From Membranipora membranacea (lineage: Eukaryota; Bryozoa; Gymnolaemata; Cheilostomatida; Membraniporidae), in assembly GCA_914767715.1 (NCBI GenBank), contig OU612075.1, positions 6,012,001 through 6,076,000 on the forward strand: DNA of 64,000 bases. The letters are read 5' to 3'. A program made the translations under genes and the position numbers. Numbering within the stretch: the stretch's first letter is position 1; each line of letters starts with the position of its first letter. The notes beneath the pieces are model-generated. The model searched no databases and was not told the origin of the DNA. It saw only the letters and a list, made by a program, of their open reading frames with translations. This document shows, piece after piece, positions 1 through 12,890 of this stretch.

Positions 1-1698
1 GGGTAGCTTGCATTTCCTGAAATTAATGCAATGCTAAGGTCGCTTGTGTTATTGAGATACAACGAGGGATCATTAGCTTATACGAACCAGAAACCCAAGG
101 AAAACGATTTCCTGTTCTGATAAGTTTGTACTTTTTGTGACTGTGTCAGCACAGCTCAGCTCACACATGTTTTGATCAATTGCCATAGTATTTAATTACA
201 TGGTAAAATTCGAGGCCTAGCTGATTTAACTCAGCTTAGAGCTTTGTCTCTTGTTTCTCAACAAATCAGTGTTAAAACAAGTTCCCATCCAGATCATAAT
301 AAAAATGTCTAGCCTAGACCAAGCAGGGAGTGTGGGACAAACTCCCTGGTCAAAGTTGTGTTCAGTTTGTTCCCCCCCCCCCTCATTGATCGGCCAGAGT
401 TTATCAGTGGAAGGGAAGCAAACCGGACTGCGGGCAATCTGGATCAAATTTGATCTATGCCTTGGTCCATACTTGTAGCAAAGTTTGGCTCTAAAAAACT
501 TTTTGGTAACTGTCCGTGTCCCGGATTAAAGACTTTGAAAGGGAGTCTATTAAGACGATAATGTGCTGGCTCCAGGATTTTGATACCCATCATTATCCCC
601 TGAGTAGTTCACTTTTTCCAATGCTAGGTGCAAATAAACTTCTAGAAAAAAATATTTTCAAAGCCCGACGTTGCTGACAACTGAATAGCTTTAGCTGTGA
701 TAAGAACCCTGTTGAAGGGCTTATGGTTCTCTCCTATCCCTACAAATTGATCAATAGGCCTTCTACCGTCTCATGATATAAAAACATTTCTACCACATAT
801 TGATGGGATGGTAAAACAGAACATTATGTTTATGGGCCCTGAGCCTGTTTCAAACCAGATCCTGTTTCAAATCCGACCCTGTTTCAAACCCATCAAATCT
901 TCTAATACTAGTTTTTGACACTCCTCCCCATTGCTTCACTTCCCAACAACACCCAAATAAAAGTCCGGCAGTGGCATATACATATAGAATAGGAAATATT
1001 TTTATACCTGTGGGTACTTTGTACCTACTCCCCTTTCTGAATTGCTGAATCATTCATTAAGACAGGATTGTAACATCATCCATGCATGCAAGCATGCCTA
1101 CCGCTTGAAAAAACCGGAAATACTGTCTAGATGTGGTATTAAAACCACAGACCATAGTGTATGTAAATTTCCTACTAAGAAGAGAAGCTTTGTTTTTTTT
1201 AATTTTTTGCTAGTCATGGCTTAATCACTTGTGAAAATTGAAATGTGTCGCCACTGCTGGCCGATGCCATACTAAATGGCATTTGTGATAGCAGAACATG
1301 AAACAGAGCTTTGCTTTTCTGAGAAGAGACAATGGCAAAATGTTTCGCAAAAAAACATTAGGGCATATATACCAATATTTAATAAGAACATAAGGTTCTT
1401 GTTATCTTGATCTTGGTTGATCAATAATCTTAATTTAGTCAATTTTAGTCATCCCTTACGTAGGATTAAATCTTATCCACTGTTCATTTTGCATCATCCT
1501 TCTGCAAAGGTCAATCATGAGTAGATGGTTCCTGAATCCTGGTATCCTGAATTAGTCTGAATAGGGAGTTGTGGATCTGCCTATTTCCTTGTGATGTAAG
1601 AGGGGTTTAAACCTAATCATCAGTATCAGATTCAAAGAGGTTGATATCAAATTTCGGACACAATCTTTCAGAGTACGTAGTGACCTTATTTGTTTTAG
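1..1698. other. Gene-free stretch upstream of the first visible POLH exon
   Basis: I see no exon here. The first POLH coding exon (with the catalytic MDCF-type motif) should lie upstream of 1699 but I could not find it, so it is either before the window or too diverged to spot. A short tandem array of about 17-bp units with the core CCTGTTTCAAA lies at about 843-893, and a poly-C run at about 371-382. The rest looks like AT-rich intron or intergenic DNA. Confidence 0.5.
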
Positions 1699-4600
1699 GA
1701 GGAGGAATCATCGCCGTTGGTTACGAGGCTCGGGCAAAAGGAGTGTCAAGGAGAAATATGAGAGGCGATGACGCAAAGAGCGTCTGCCCAGATATAAAAT
1801 TGTTCAGCGTCCCGGAAGTAAGAGGTAGGTGGGCACACTGACATTGAGATTATACTACTAACATGTGTATCTCTGATCGTAAGAGTTGATTTAGTACAAT
1901 TACCTAACATGTACCCACCCCTAATTAGTAAGATTGAACTCGGGTCGTCACACCAAATTCCTTGTGATAGTACTCATGATAAGTGAATTAGATCACTCTC
2001 TATCGATCAGAGATATATGTGCAATAGTATATTATGTGATCAGTATGGTAGGTGGGTGCAATACTGGGTAAAACTAACATAAAAAATCTCCCCCTATATG
2101 CCTTATCGAACCGAAATTATCTAGCAGGAATCAAGAGTGGTCTTATGATTAAATGAACTTTGAATTGGTGCCGGAATTGTGTTCTAACCTTGTCATGCTG
2201 CTACTCTTTTGGTTTGGGGTGTAGCGGAGTGACAAGGCTAATTCAGTTTTATGAGTGCCAGAAATATAAACAGAATAACTCTCTCCTCGTTGAAGATAAG
2301 GAACTAGTTTGGCAAAGATCTTGGTGTCTTCCTGATATGCACCATTAAATGCTTGCATTTTGAACCTGCTTTAATAGGCCATGTCTTTAAAATGCGTTTT
2401 GGTATGATTGGATGATGGTCATATTTCACAACAACCTAGTCTATTTCAATAATAGTGGAGTTGTCAGATATAAAATGGATAACCCGCACAAAAACTTGCT
2501 TTGGCATGAGGAATGAATACCAGGTGAACCTGTCAAAACACTGAACACAGCCTTCTTGCCTGTCATGTGGTCCTTTGCCTGTGCTTTGATTGAGAAATAT
2601 TGACAGGCATAACTCTGAGTTGTGCTCTCCTTGAGTATTAACAGACAGGGGAGCATAACTTAAATTTGTAATTATTTGCTTGGGTTGTTTTGTTGCCAGT
2701 CTAACCGATCCTACCCCCACCTTAATACTGTATCATCATGCACCTATTGTTTGATATACAAATTAGGTGAGTGCAGCTTAGAAATGCCAAACTCTCTCAA
2801 ACCATGAGCTCCAATCACCTGTTTGATGTTCTCATTGACAATCATGATCATGTCGCCGTCTAAGGCATCCTAATGAACTAGCGATATTAAAAATGTTGAT
2901 TATATTATTTGTTTTATTTATTATTATTTATATTTATTGTATTATAAATGTTTGATCTCTCTCTTAGGTAAAGCCGATCTTACAAAGTATCGAGAGGCCG
3001 GTGCGGAGGTTATATCAGTGCTGTGTCAGTTTGAGCACTGTATAGTAGAGCGAGCCAGTATAGATGAAGCTTATATAGATCTCACAGAGAGGGTAAATCA
3101 TGCTGTGAACTCGGAGTCCTCCGCTCCTGTTACTGCAGACGATCTCCTTCATACATATGTAGTCGGTGGGGATGAAGGTATAAATATATATGCATACATA
3201 TTTAAGTTTCTTAAGAGGAAAAATTCGCGTTTTGCACAGGATTTATTATAATATCAAAGTTCATGGATAACTAACATTTACATAACGAAATCACTTTATA
3301 TAAGCGCCCAAAAAAAGTGCTAGCTAAAATTGAGTCACACTCAAACAAGCTAAACTATACATTTACTTGATGGCTATGATTAAAACCTGGAATATAGATG
3401 GAGGGAAAATCAAATTTCCCGGGTTAAGAGTGAGGACTGCTGCAAGGCCTTTTCCAGTAAGCTAGCATTTTGTCTGTTAATATGAGGGCCCCCTGTCAAG
3501 ACAAGAATTTTCAAAAATAAACCCCAAAAATTCAGATGGAACAATAATACTACCATGTCATATTATTTATACTCTCTCAGATGACAGAGAAGGTTCAGTA
3601 AGAGATTGGTTAGATTTCATCAGCTCTAGTGAGAATCTGGACTCGTATAATGATAGGAGGCTGGCGTACGCCGCACAAGTCGTGGAGAAAATGAGGAAAG
3701 CTGTGCTAGACCAGACTGGTTTCAACTGCTCAGCTGGAATATCTCATAATAAGGTCTGTTTATAAAATAGTATGTGAAATAAAAACTCCAGACTGTTTCA
3801 CTAGTTGTCCCTTTGTGGGAGCGTAGAGGCCCACTCCTGACTATATATCAATTCAAAGAAACCTGAGGCTTAAGGGTTTGCAGAAGGAAACGTTTTCCTT
3901 TTTTAACAGGCTTAAAAAAAGCGAGAGCTAGCTAAGATGACCTCAACTAGCATCGAACTCATTCAGCACACCTTGCAAAATTTTTTAACTAGCACTCATT
4001 GATTTACCCCCCAAACTAGCCGAAACGGAGCTAACAACTGCTAGAGTATTAGAGTGTAAACTTTCAAATAATGTAGATTACTGGGAACTGTTGAAATGTT
4101 TTTTCGTCCGTTCCATAACAGGTTTAACCCTCAAACCGTCTGGTTAAAAATTACCGACTTGTCTTATGCTGTACAATTGTAATCAATGTTTTAGGTATTA
4201 TCAAAGTTAGCCTGTGGTCTACACAAACCCCAGAAGCAGACTATTCTGTCTATGGGGTCAGTGCCCGACCTGTTCACTTCACTACCCATACAGAAAGTTA
4301 GGCACTTTGGTGGCAAACTTGGGCGTAGTCTGATAGAGGAATTTGATCTGGAGTTTATCGGCGATATCGTCAAACTTACTAAACATGTGAGTAAAAGTTC
4401 ATTCAGTTCAGCGTGGAATTATTTTCCAATATGAACATTGTTCCCCGGCTTCAAATTATCATATTTGAGGGATGCCAGTTGTTCTCTTCCGTAAGGAAAC
4501 CTGTATCTATGATATTACAGAGATTTTAGCAGATTTACTCTAATACACAGATATCAAATTCAAGTGACTCCTAATCGGCAAAATAACTAATCATGTTCAG

Positions 4601-7600
4601 ATTGTCCACCTGTAGGTTACTCACCTTGTTCAGTTTGATAAATCGCTTGCTCAGAAGTGTTTCCAGTACCAAACTTCAATACTGAAACTCCAGTCAGTCC
4701 CAATCAAAGGTATCCATTAAGTGAGACCGGCGACCATCTATCCATGACATGCCGAAAGCCGGCATTTGTTAATTGAAACTTAAACCAATTAGTTCTCATG
4801 GTATGATATTCATATTGTTTCTTGAAATATAAAATAATGAAAACTTTTGTTTGCTCATAGATGTCCTCAAAAGTAAGTATTACATGCTACCGAGAATCAG
4901 CATTTCGTGTGGCTTGCAATATCAAGTGTGCTACATTTCTCAACATTTGTTTTATAGAGATTTGATTTTCCTTGGTTTGATATGTGAGTTTTTTTATGCG
5001 CTGATACACATTTCACTAACAAAGATTGGACATTTAGATATGGTCCACTTCAAGTGAAATGTAGAAATGATCCAACTGCAATGGTCATGGCTTTAGTTAC
5101 CCCAGCGCATCAATTTCACGTTGTATAGAAATGAGTGCATGTTGTTGGCCAGGCAGTCTTTGGTGTGGGAAAATGTGGTATTAGACTGCACACAAGATTT
5201 GAACCTCAATATTTCTGAGTTGAGCTGTCTTGCTGCCTTTTCATACCTCCTTTGGCTTGGCCATAACAGACTATACTGTGTGACAATCGCTGATCAGAAC
5301 CTGAAAAATTGGCAGAAGCAAAGGAATCAAACAGAAGTTACTTGGAAAAATTTATCCATTGGTAAGTTTGCCACATGAATTTAGCCTTAGCCTGGCTTTC
5401 AGGGTGAAGGGGGGGGGGGGCGTGAGTTGTTGGGTGGGGAACTGTTAATAGCTGATGTAATTTTCTCTATTTCTCAACTTTAGGAATTATCTGCCCAGTA
5501 CGGAGAGAAAACCGGCGCTTACATATATGAGCTGTGTAGAGGTCATGACCCCGAACTTGTAAACTGCAGACAACTTCCAAAGTCAGTCGGGTGCAGCAAA
5601 AACTTCAGAGGCAAACTGGCCATTACAAACTATGAGAAGGTAAGAGTACTTTATTTAATAAATCTGTCATCAAGAAATTGCAGATTGATAACTAATGACT
5701 ATGCAAAGAGATATATTACATTCAATCGAAATCTTTTTTATGTTTGGTGGGTACCAGTGTAAGTCTGAAAAATGGATCTGGCATATTCTATGTTGAGTCT
5801 CTAACATATTTCTGTAGACATGGTAGTCGGAGTTGATTTATATCAAAATGAAAGATGAAAATCTGCACTCACCACTGAAATGTTGCATTGTGATATATTT
5901 GTTTTGTCTGTTCTTATTTCCTTGGACTGAACCTAATACTCAACGATTATTCAATACCATGTCAATTGACATGCAATCTATATATAGTGTGAGATCACGG
6001 CTCAAAACATCTCAATTGATCATGTTACCCTAGTTTCTTGAGAATCAGTAGAGATGCAGGATACTCTATGCACGGTTTATTACATTTGAGTGAGAAATTT
6101 CATCTAAAGCTAATTTGAATGCTTTGAACGGAAGTACAGCATTCTATTTAACTGCTAGTTTTATTTTTTATCTCTTCAACCTATTATCTCTTATTTAGGC
6201 ACAGTACTGGCTGAAGCAACTGTCGTCTGAGATGGAGGAGAGATTGATCAAAGACCGAGATCAGAATAACCGCTTCGCCAAAAGTCTCTCCATGTCTGTC
6301 AGGTATGTTACAGAATGAATTAACTCCAGTTTACAGAAGAGAGGGCAACTCCAAAAACAGGCTCAAATTTTATCAGTGTCTATTCTTAGTTTGAATAAAA
6401 TAGATGATTAAATATTAACTACAACAAGTTGAACTAGTTAGGGATGTCTCTGCTGGGTTGGCAAAGGTGGGAATTTTTATGGGATGATAATGTTGAAAGC
6501 TAGTCATATTTGTTACACTCTTTCAAGTGTATGCAAAATGGCAAACTTTCTCTCCCGCAAATGCTATGCCTTCCTGGGCACTTAAATATTTGATAGTTTT
6601 CTAATGATAATTTTTTTGAACATGTAAGTGCAGATTTATCATCTTAGAATACTCTTAGAAATCTATCAATGTAACCCTGTCCCTCTGTTCCAAAGGTGAG
6701 AGGGACAAAGCTAGCCCTCACATCAGGCCATTAATTTTACATTTTTATTAGTTAATTTGCTGTGTTTTCTGGAAGTTTTCGGTCCTTTGCTTTTGACAGG
6801 ACAACTGCTCAGGTAGTTTAAAAACTGGATATCCCCCTCTTCGCGGTTCTAAAATATATAATTCTTATTAACATCAAAGCAAATTCAATGAAGATTTTCA
6901 ATGAGACAAAATAATTTTTGATTCAGATGCTTAGCATGGTCACCTGTGCTGATGTACTGAACAAATTGTCTCAAATCGGTCTTTCCAAAAGTATGATCCC
7001 GCGAACCGGATTTGAACCAGTGACCTAAGGATGTCTATACTATATTATACCATTACAGTCCTCCGCTCTACCAACTGAGCTAGCGCAGGTCAACTGGCAC
7101 TGTTAGAAAATTCCACACATCTAAATAGTCAAATTGCCCAGCAACCCTGACAATCTTGGTAGGAAATTATCTCCAAACGACATAAATTAAGCCCCCACCC
7201 CACACACACAAGACAAATATTTTTAGGCTTCAAGTGGTATGAATTGAGAAATCAAGCTTTGGGAAAAGATTAATGATCCATATAATATATTATTTCACTG
7301 CTGGATATTGCAGGAGAAGTTCTGTCGGCTTATCACACTAAATCATGCCTTTATCTTTTGATTTGATCCATAAATCGCAGTGTTATTTTTCCGGGTTTAA
7401 ATTGACTTCCTACAGAGATAAGTAGGACCAAAGTTGTCATGGTTAAATTATATTGAAGACATCCTTAGGTCACTGGTTAAAATCCGGTTCGCGGGATCAC
7501 AATTTTACCAATCCTATACTCATCAACTATGAGAACTCAATTTGCAAGTGTTGGTCATGCTGCTTTTTGGAAATAAGTCATGAGTGATAATGGTGGCTTG

Positions 7601-10600
7601 CTTAAAAGTTACTTTTATTAGTCATTTGGGCGATTTTTCATGGACTTTATTACCTGATTTTTATTCTTTAGTGTCCTTGCTAAAGCATAATCAGTAGCAG
7701 GTAATATTTTGGGAGTTATCTGCACATTGATGTTGAAAACACAACTCCTAATATCTTTTTGAAAATGTTTATGTATTTTTATTTAGCCGATGTGAAATTC
7801 TGGGATTAAAACTCAACATAATGTTTGAGAATAATTGAAATATGAAGCGCTGGATAAGAGACTACCTGTGCAACTTTTAAAAAAAATTCTAATATGATAT
7901 TGAAAGTAAGAAACATGGCCTCTTGTTATCTAGCGATGCAGTTTACTCAGTAACTTTGGCATCCAGTCACAATTTTCAACCGTTTTCAGGCATTAATCTC
8001 TGTTCTCGGCTATGGTGACTTTATGAAAAGCAATTGTTGAATCGGTCATAGAAAACCATTATGGGACAACATTTCCTTAAAGTTGTGAATGTGATGTGGC
8101 GTCATCAAAAACACCAAGCATTAAACAATTAAATCAACTTTTCATCACTTGCTGTGAAGTCTGAAACCAATCAAATTGTCTTTGCCAGATGCTGAATTTT
8201 GTTATTCATAGAGAGGCAAAAAGATCTAATCCACTGCCCCTGAAACCTTAAGCCTTATCTAACAACATGATTGGCTGAGGATTCCTTTATATAGCAATGA
8301 TCAAGTTGCAGTGTTGTACATTGATTTGTTTTTTCTTCCATAGATTTAGCGACTGGACCAGCGTATCCCGGGCTATCCCTATCAGTAAATACTCACAGAT
8401 AGCCATAGAGAAGTCTGCTATGGCCGCTCTTACTAAGCTCTGTGGTGAGGTGAAGAATTTCGAAATCTCTATCGGCTGTTTGGGTAAGAAAATTTAGATA
8501 TTCTAGCACGATTTTTAGTACATGTAAAATGTAAATGCTCAGATCAGTTTAAAATATAAGTTGAAGCTCCCAAATCATTTCAAAAATCAACTAAATAAAA
8601 CAGTTCTTTTCATCGATTTGAAGGTGAATAAAGATGATCTTGGTTTGTGGTTTCTCTAGAAGCCTTACTGATCTTTTCATGTGTCTTTAGTTACGGCTCT
8701 TCTGATAGATTGGTAGATCAAACCCACACTAGCTGTACACAAAACAAACATGAGGAAAATGTTCAATGTGATGTAGATAGTTGAAAATATGTTTGATCAT
8801 ATCAAATAAGATTTTTAATATATGTTCTGTATAATTTCAGGTCTCTCAGCTGGAAAATTTGAAGATATAGAAGGGAAAAGTCTGTCACATTTTTTTCAAA
8901 CTGGCAAGACTGTCGACCCGTTCGAGCTATCTACCGCATCAAAACCAGCCACAGAACCCTCCACATCAACAATCAAACCTCCGTCCTCATTGGCTAACCA
9001 GCCAGACAACCAACCGAGCATGAAATGGTTCACTGCAAGCAAGCAGGCCAGTGTCGACCCTTTTGACATATTGGACGAACAAGAGATTTTGCCAACCAAC
9101 GAAAAGTTTGAAGGAAATTCTATAGTTGATAATGCTGTAAAGGCATCTGATGGTATGAACCAAACTAGTCTAAAGTGGTTTGCTACAACTGCCAACACCG
9201 CTGACCCTTTTGAAAGCATCAATGATGCCAAATCGTCAACTTTGACCTCATCGGAACCCCATACCAATAAGATATTACTAGGGCCGGACAAGGGCCAATG
9301 GAAAATAAACTGGTTTGCAACAACTGGCGACAATGTAGATCCGTTTAGGCATAGTGACCAAGTGAGGACCAGTGTATCTAAACGACATTATACGCAAACT
9401 GAGAATCAATATATGCAGGGTCTTCTAGATCAGCCCAAAATAAAATGGTTTGCTTCAAAGGAGACCAGCATAGATCCTTTTGAAGCTCTCGAGAGGTCAT
9501 TAAATAACAGTAAACCTAAAACACCGCACAGAAAGATGTATTTACGATATTTACGGAAAGACGTCTCGGCAGGAAATGAGCAAAGTAACACTGGCATTTA
9601 TCAGCCAGATATTATCGACATGGACGGTGATATATTAGATGTAGATTCTGATTATGACTCAAGTGACTCAGAAATATTTCCTCTAAACTATAAAGAGTTG
9701 ACCGGTAAGCGAAAACACACATTGGTCAGGCACAATCTTAAAGCGATTAATGGCAGGGTTTGGTCTGGGAGTAAAGTGTCAGACGTGCCAAAAATAGTAA
9801 TAAACTCTGCTGTCAGCTTATCAAACGAACAGAAATCTCCTACCAACTCACCAAATAATACATCTGCGGAATCACATTCAAATGTGTGCCAAGGTGGGAA
9901 ACTTGCCAAGACAACTCCAGTAAAGAGTAGTGAAGTGTTGGATGACCTCATTGCAGTGTGGGACAATGCTACAAAATCGTCAGCAGCAAACACACCTCAT
10001 AAAGTAGTTAAATCTGAAAACTCGGAGGCAGATAATCAAAATGTCTGCAAACAAGATGATGATGAGGACAGTATTTCATTTTTCCATGCTGTTCAACAAG
10101 AAGAGAGACTCCACCACGACTCGACTGACTCTCAGGACAATGGGCTCTTAGGATACACAAAGGTGTACGATGTTGATAAAGCAGATGATCCAACCACGAG
10201 TTTCAAGGGTGTGCTTGATAAAGAAAATCAATCCCTTTCAATCTCTCAGAACACTAACCGCATAAAGCGTAAATCCGATTCACTCGATGATGAGCAAATC
10301 TACCAAACTACAAATAGAAAGAAGCCACGCTACCATCAGCCCAATAGCAGTCAGACAGTCTCCCATCTCCGCCATCCAGATGCTAGCGAGTTGAAAGCGA
10401 TGGGTTTAGATTGCAGCTACACATTAACCCATGCCGATCTGTCTCAGTCGTCTACGCTTGAGGCAGCGTCAGCGGTGGGCATGAAACCTCGCGAGTCGAC
10501 AGAAGACCATGATGATGATGATATATGTGTTGTTTGGCAGTCCCAAACGCCAGGTATGTAAAATGAGAAATCGTTGAAATGGAGTAATTTGTAGAAAAAA

Positions 10601-11267
10601 CCTTGAAAAAAAATGCTCGGCAATAATGAGCTGACTTTATCTATACTGTTGGCAATGTCTGCAGAATGCAATGTAGATATAATATAATCTAACAATAAAA
10701 TACAGAAAAATATAGAAATAAATGATGAAACACCTATTGAGAAAAAAATTGGGTTATGTAAGGGGAAGAATGGAACATGGTACACAGTAAATGAGTTATA
10801 AAAAGATAATTTGATTTCATTCTCACCCTGTGTATGTATTTAAAATGACTCAGCACTGTACTTACTCTTTATTATATCACTTTCTGATGTTCATGAAGTA
10901 TGCTTGTCAGACACTCTCTATATAGTCTACCATTCTTAATTGTATAACGGTGAATTTTGCTTGGATGACTGGTAAATTGGTGAATTTGAAAATATGTGAC
11001 AGCAATGCCATGTGTACTCCATGTAACAGGAACTTCTCTCGCTCTCATTGCTTCATTAATTTTAAGTTCTAGTTGCCCACACGGCATCATTTACTATACT
11101 GATGCTGCATCATTCTCAATTTGAATTTTTTTTTCTCTGCAGTGCCCAAGAAGATAGGCAGTATATCCAACGGCATGATCTCAGCACATAAAAAGAGTTT
11201 GGCAAAGAAAATTAGCAGCCAGAAGAGTAACATCAAATCACTAACCGACTTCTTCAAGGTGAAATAG
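1699..11267 (+). CDS. POLH: DNA polymerase eta (Y-family translesion polymerase), 5' exon missing
   Basis: Translesion polymerase that copies past UV photoproducts in the nucleus. Exons read from splice sites and frame: 1699-1824, 2968-3177, 3581-3753, 4195-4386, 5484-5639, 6199-6302, 8344-8483, 8841-10553, 11143-11267 (stop TAG). With one base from the missing exon they give 979 residues in one open frame. Visible family signatures: GGGIIAVGYEARA in the fingers; ERASIDEAYIDLT with the metal-binding Asp-Glu pair; CSAGISHNK; KLACGLHKP; GGKLG; QLPKSVGCSKNF; and the little-finger segment. The tail is long (human total is 713 aa) and unusual: five spaced FF/WF...DPF repeats at about 8880-9485, basic clusters (KRKH, IKRK, RKKPR), an acidic DDDDICVVW motif near 10515-10537, and a final PIP-like SLTDFFK. 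I see no UBZ CxxC...HxxxH finger. The catalytic N-terminal exon is not in view. Intron 7 carries tRNA-Tyr sequences. Confidence 0.93.
1858..2029. repeat. MITE with inverted ends, in POLH intron
   Basis: The ends are inverted copies of a motif containing TATCTCTGATCG; the interior contains CTAATTAG and GTCGTCACACCAAATTC. Related copies are at about 11811-11945, 36194-36323 and 42369-42505. No ORF, so it is a non-autonomous DNA element by structure. The superfamily is not determined. Confidence 0.6.
6997..7089 (-). tRNA. tRNA-Tyr (GUA) with intron, copy in POLH intron
   Basis: On the minus strand the D arm GCTCAGTTGGTAGAGC, anticodon context GGACTGTAA, an anticodon-loop intron of about 20 nt, TCCTTAGGTC and the T arm GGTTCAAATCC fit nuclear tRNA-Tyr. 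The acceptor stem 5' side CCTGCGC has one mismatch and one G-T pair against TCGCGGG, so function is less certain than for the copy at 37966. It lies antisense inside POLH intron 7. Confidence 0.8.
7458..7495 (+). pseudogene. 3' half of a tRNA-Tyr gene (relic)
   Basis: The sequence begins in the intron and reads ATCCTTAGGTCACTGG, then a T arm with one change (GGTTAAAATCC) and GTTCGCGGGA. The acceptor 5' side, D arm and anticodon are absent. The matching place in the second POLH copy (37966-38053) holds a whole tRNA-Tyr, so about 90 bp including the 5' half appears to have been deleted here. Confidence 0.8.
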
Positions 11268-12890
11268 TTGACTACCGGGCAACTTGACAGAACTGACTTT
11301 TTTCTAACACTATTATCACAGTAATGAAGACAATCTCAACTCCTGTAGCGCCTTACCCAGTTTTTTTAACTGAGTCAGTTTGCGAGGCTTAATGCAACCC
11401 TGAACTACCTAGCGTATAACATCAAAAGCCTGACTTCGCTATATGGACCATAAGGCCTTTTCTTCTAATGAATGACTTTCACCATATGGATCATAAGGCC
11501 TCTACTTCTAATGATGTCTTAGATTTCACACATATATTCTCATATATACTTTGCAATCTCACACTACCATTTTTACCTCATTATTTTTGTACATATCTTC
11601 AAAGATGTTATTTCTTAATTCATCGCTATTTTTTTGTAAAATTTGTGGAATCTTATCTCATAACAATTCTTAGTGATCATAATGAATGATGATGATGATG
11701 AAGTCTTGACTGGCCATGAGTTAAGAGGAGGCAGAGAGAACGACTTCCTCTGTGTATAATTTTAACCTTGTTACATTGCTACAACACTAGCACCGAGACT
11801 ACGCTTTTATCATGTGTATCTCTGATCGTTAGAGTCAATTTAGAACGAGAACCTTCTTTGTATCCGCCCCTAATTAGCGAAATCGAATTTGGGTCGTCAC
11901 ATCAAATTCTTTGTGATCGTACTCATGCTATGTGGATTGATTCACTTTTTTCAGGATCGATATGCCCAAAGAAACAAAAGGATGGACCATATTGCAAATC
12001 CAATCTCATTGCTTGCAATCTAGAAATCAGTTAAACAATCAGATATATACATAACATTTTAAACGATTCATTGTCTGTTGTCTGCAGATACATAAAGACA
12101 TATATATGTAAATATCATTGTAATAGCTTGCATATGAATACATAAAATTACCAGGAAGGGTGGTACACCACCTTCCCTTGTCGCATCTGACCAAAGTTAA
12201 CTTGTTACACGAATGGGAATTATCTATCCACACATGAAGAGAGCACGACTCATCTATGTGGGGTGAGGCCGAGAGCTAAGAGCAGCCTTTGATACCATGT
12301 GCAGTTGTGTTGTGACTGTAGAATGAAATATTTGTGTGGTGATTTTAACAAACTCAGGATTCATCATGAAGCCAAGCTACCCGTTGATAATTCTGCATAA
12401 CTATGTGGTCGCAATCAAAGATCTCATTGATTGTTATTAGTAGTGAGTGATGACTAAAAATAGAAATACTAAAATCGAAGTAGTAAACCGTCATTGATTT
12501 TACAATGTTTTATTTCGAATCTAATGTCTGACTCATCCATAGGCTTTAATCTTATGGAAGGAGGATGGAGAAATATACACATTTATTTATCACATTTATT
12601 TATTTATATTGTATTATGAAGAATAAATTAAAAGACCAATATGCTAAGGCATATAATCTGTCTGCCAAACAGATGTCTCAATAATAATGTGATCCAATAC
12701 ATATAAATATAAATGATCAGGAGTCTTTAATGATATCGAGTCTCACTGGCGTCAGAACTCCAGATTCGATGGATGCTGGAAGTATATATCGCACAGACAA
12801 TTCCGATAAGATGATAACTCTGATTATTGTCGGCTCAGCGGTATCCATTGCAAACTGTGTTTATTGTCAGCAGCATTCTTTTGTTTCCTC
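11268..12890. other. Intergenic region between convergent POLH and TRIM-like gene A
   Basis: Holds the 3' ends of two convergent genes. Features seen: two near-identical segments containing ATAAGGCCT...CTTCTAATGA at about 11445-11515, a short GATGAT run near 11690, a copy of the MITE family at about 11811-11945, and AT-rich low complexity near 12590-12720. No exon is recognised. Confidence 0.55.
11811..11945. repeat. MITE copy, right end degraded
   Basis: Begins CATGTGTATCTCTGATCG and contains the CTAATTAG and GGGTCGTCACATCAAATTC core shared with 1858-2029. The right inverted end is not clear. The equivalent copy in the duplicated block is at about 42369-42505, so it predates the block duplication. 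Confidence 0.5.

Noticed and set aside
2436-2720. Open frames repeated in both POLH blocks (also 32239-32523)
   Set aside because: They lie in an intron, have no recognised domain, and their conservation follows from the recent duplication.
4611-4720. Extra POLH exon between 4386 and 5484
   Set aside because: The frame joins 4386 to 5484 exactly in phase, and the protein aligns without a gap to the family, so no exon is needed here.
8896-9333. Minus-strand open frame opposite the POLH tail exon
   Set aside because: It is the shadow of the plus-strand repeat-bearing exon; no domain, and no splice logic on that strand.
8914-9485. DPF repeats read as endocytic AP2-binding motifs
   Set aside because: DPF does bind the AP2 alpha ear, but the protein is a nuclear polymerase and the motif is always paired with an upstream WF/FF, so an endocytic role is unlikely.
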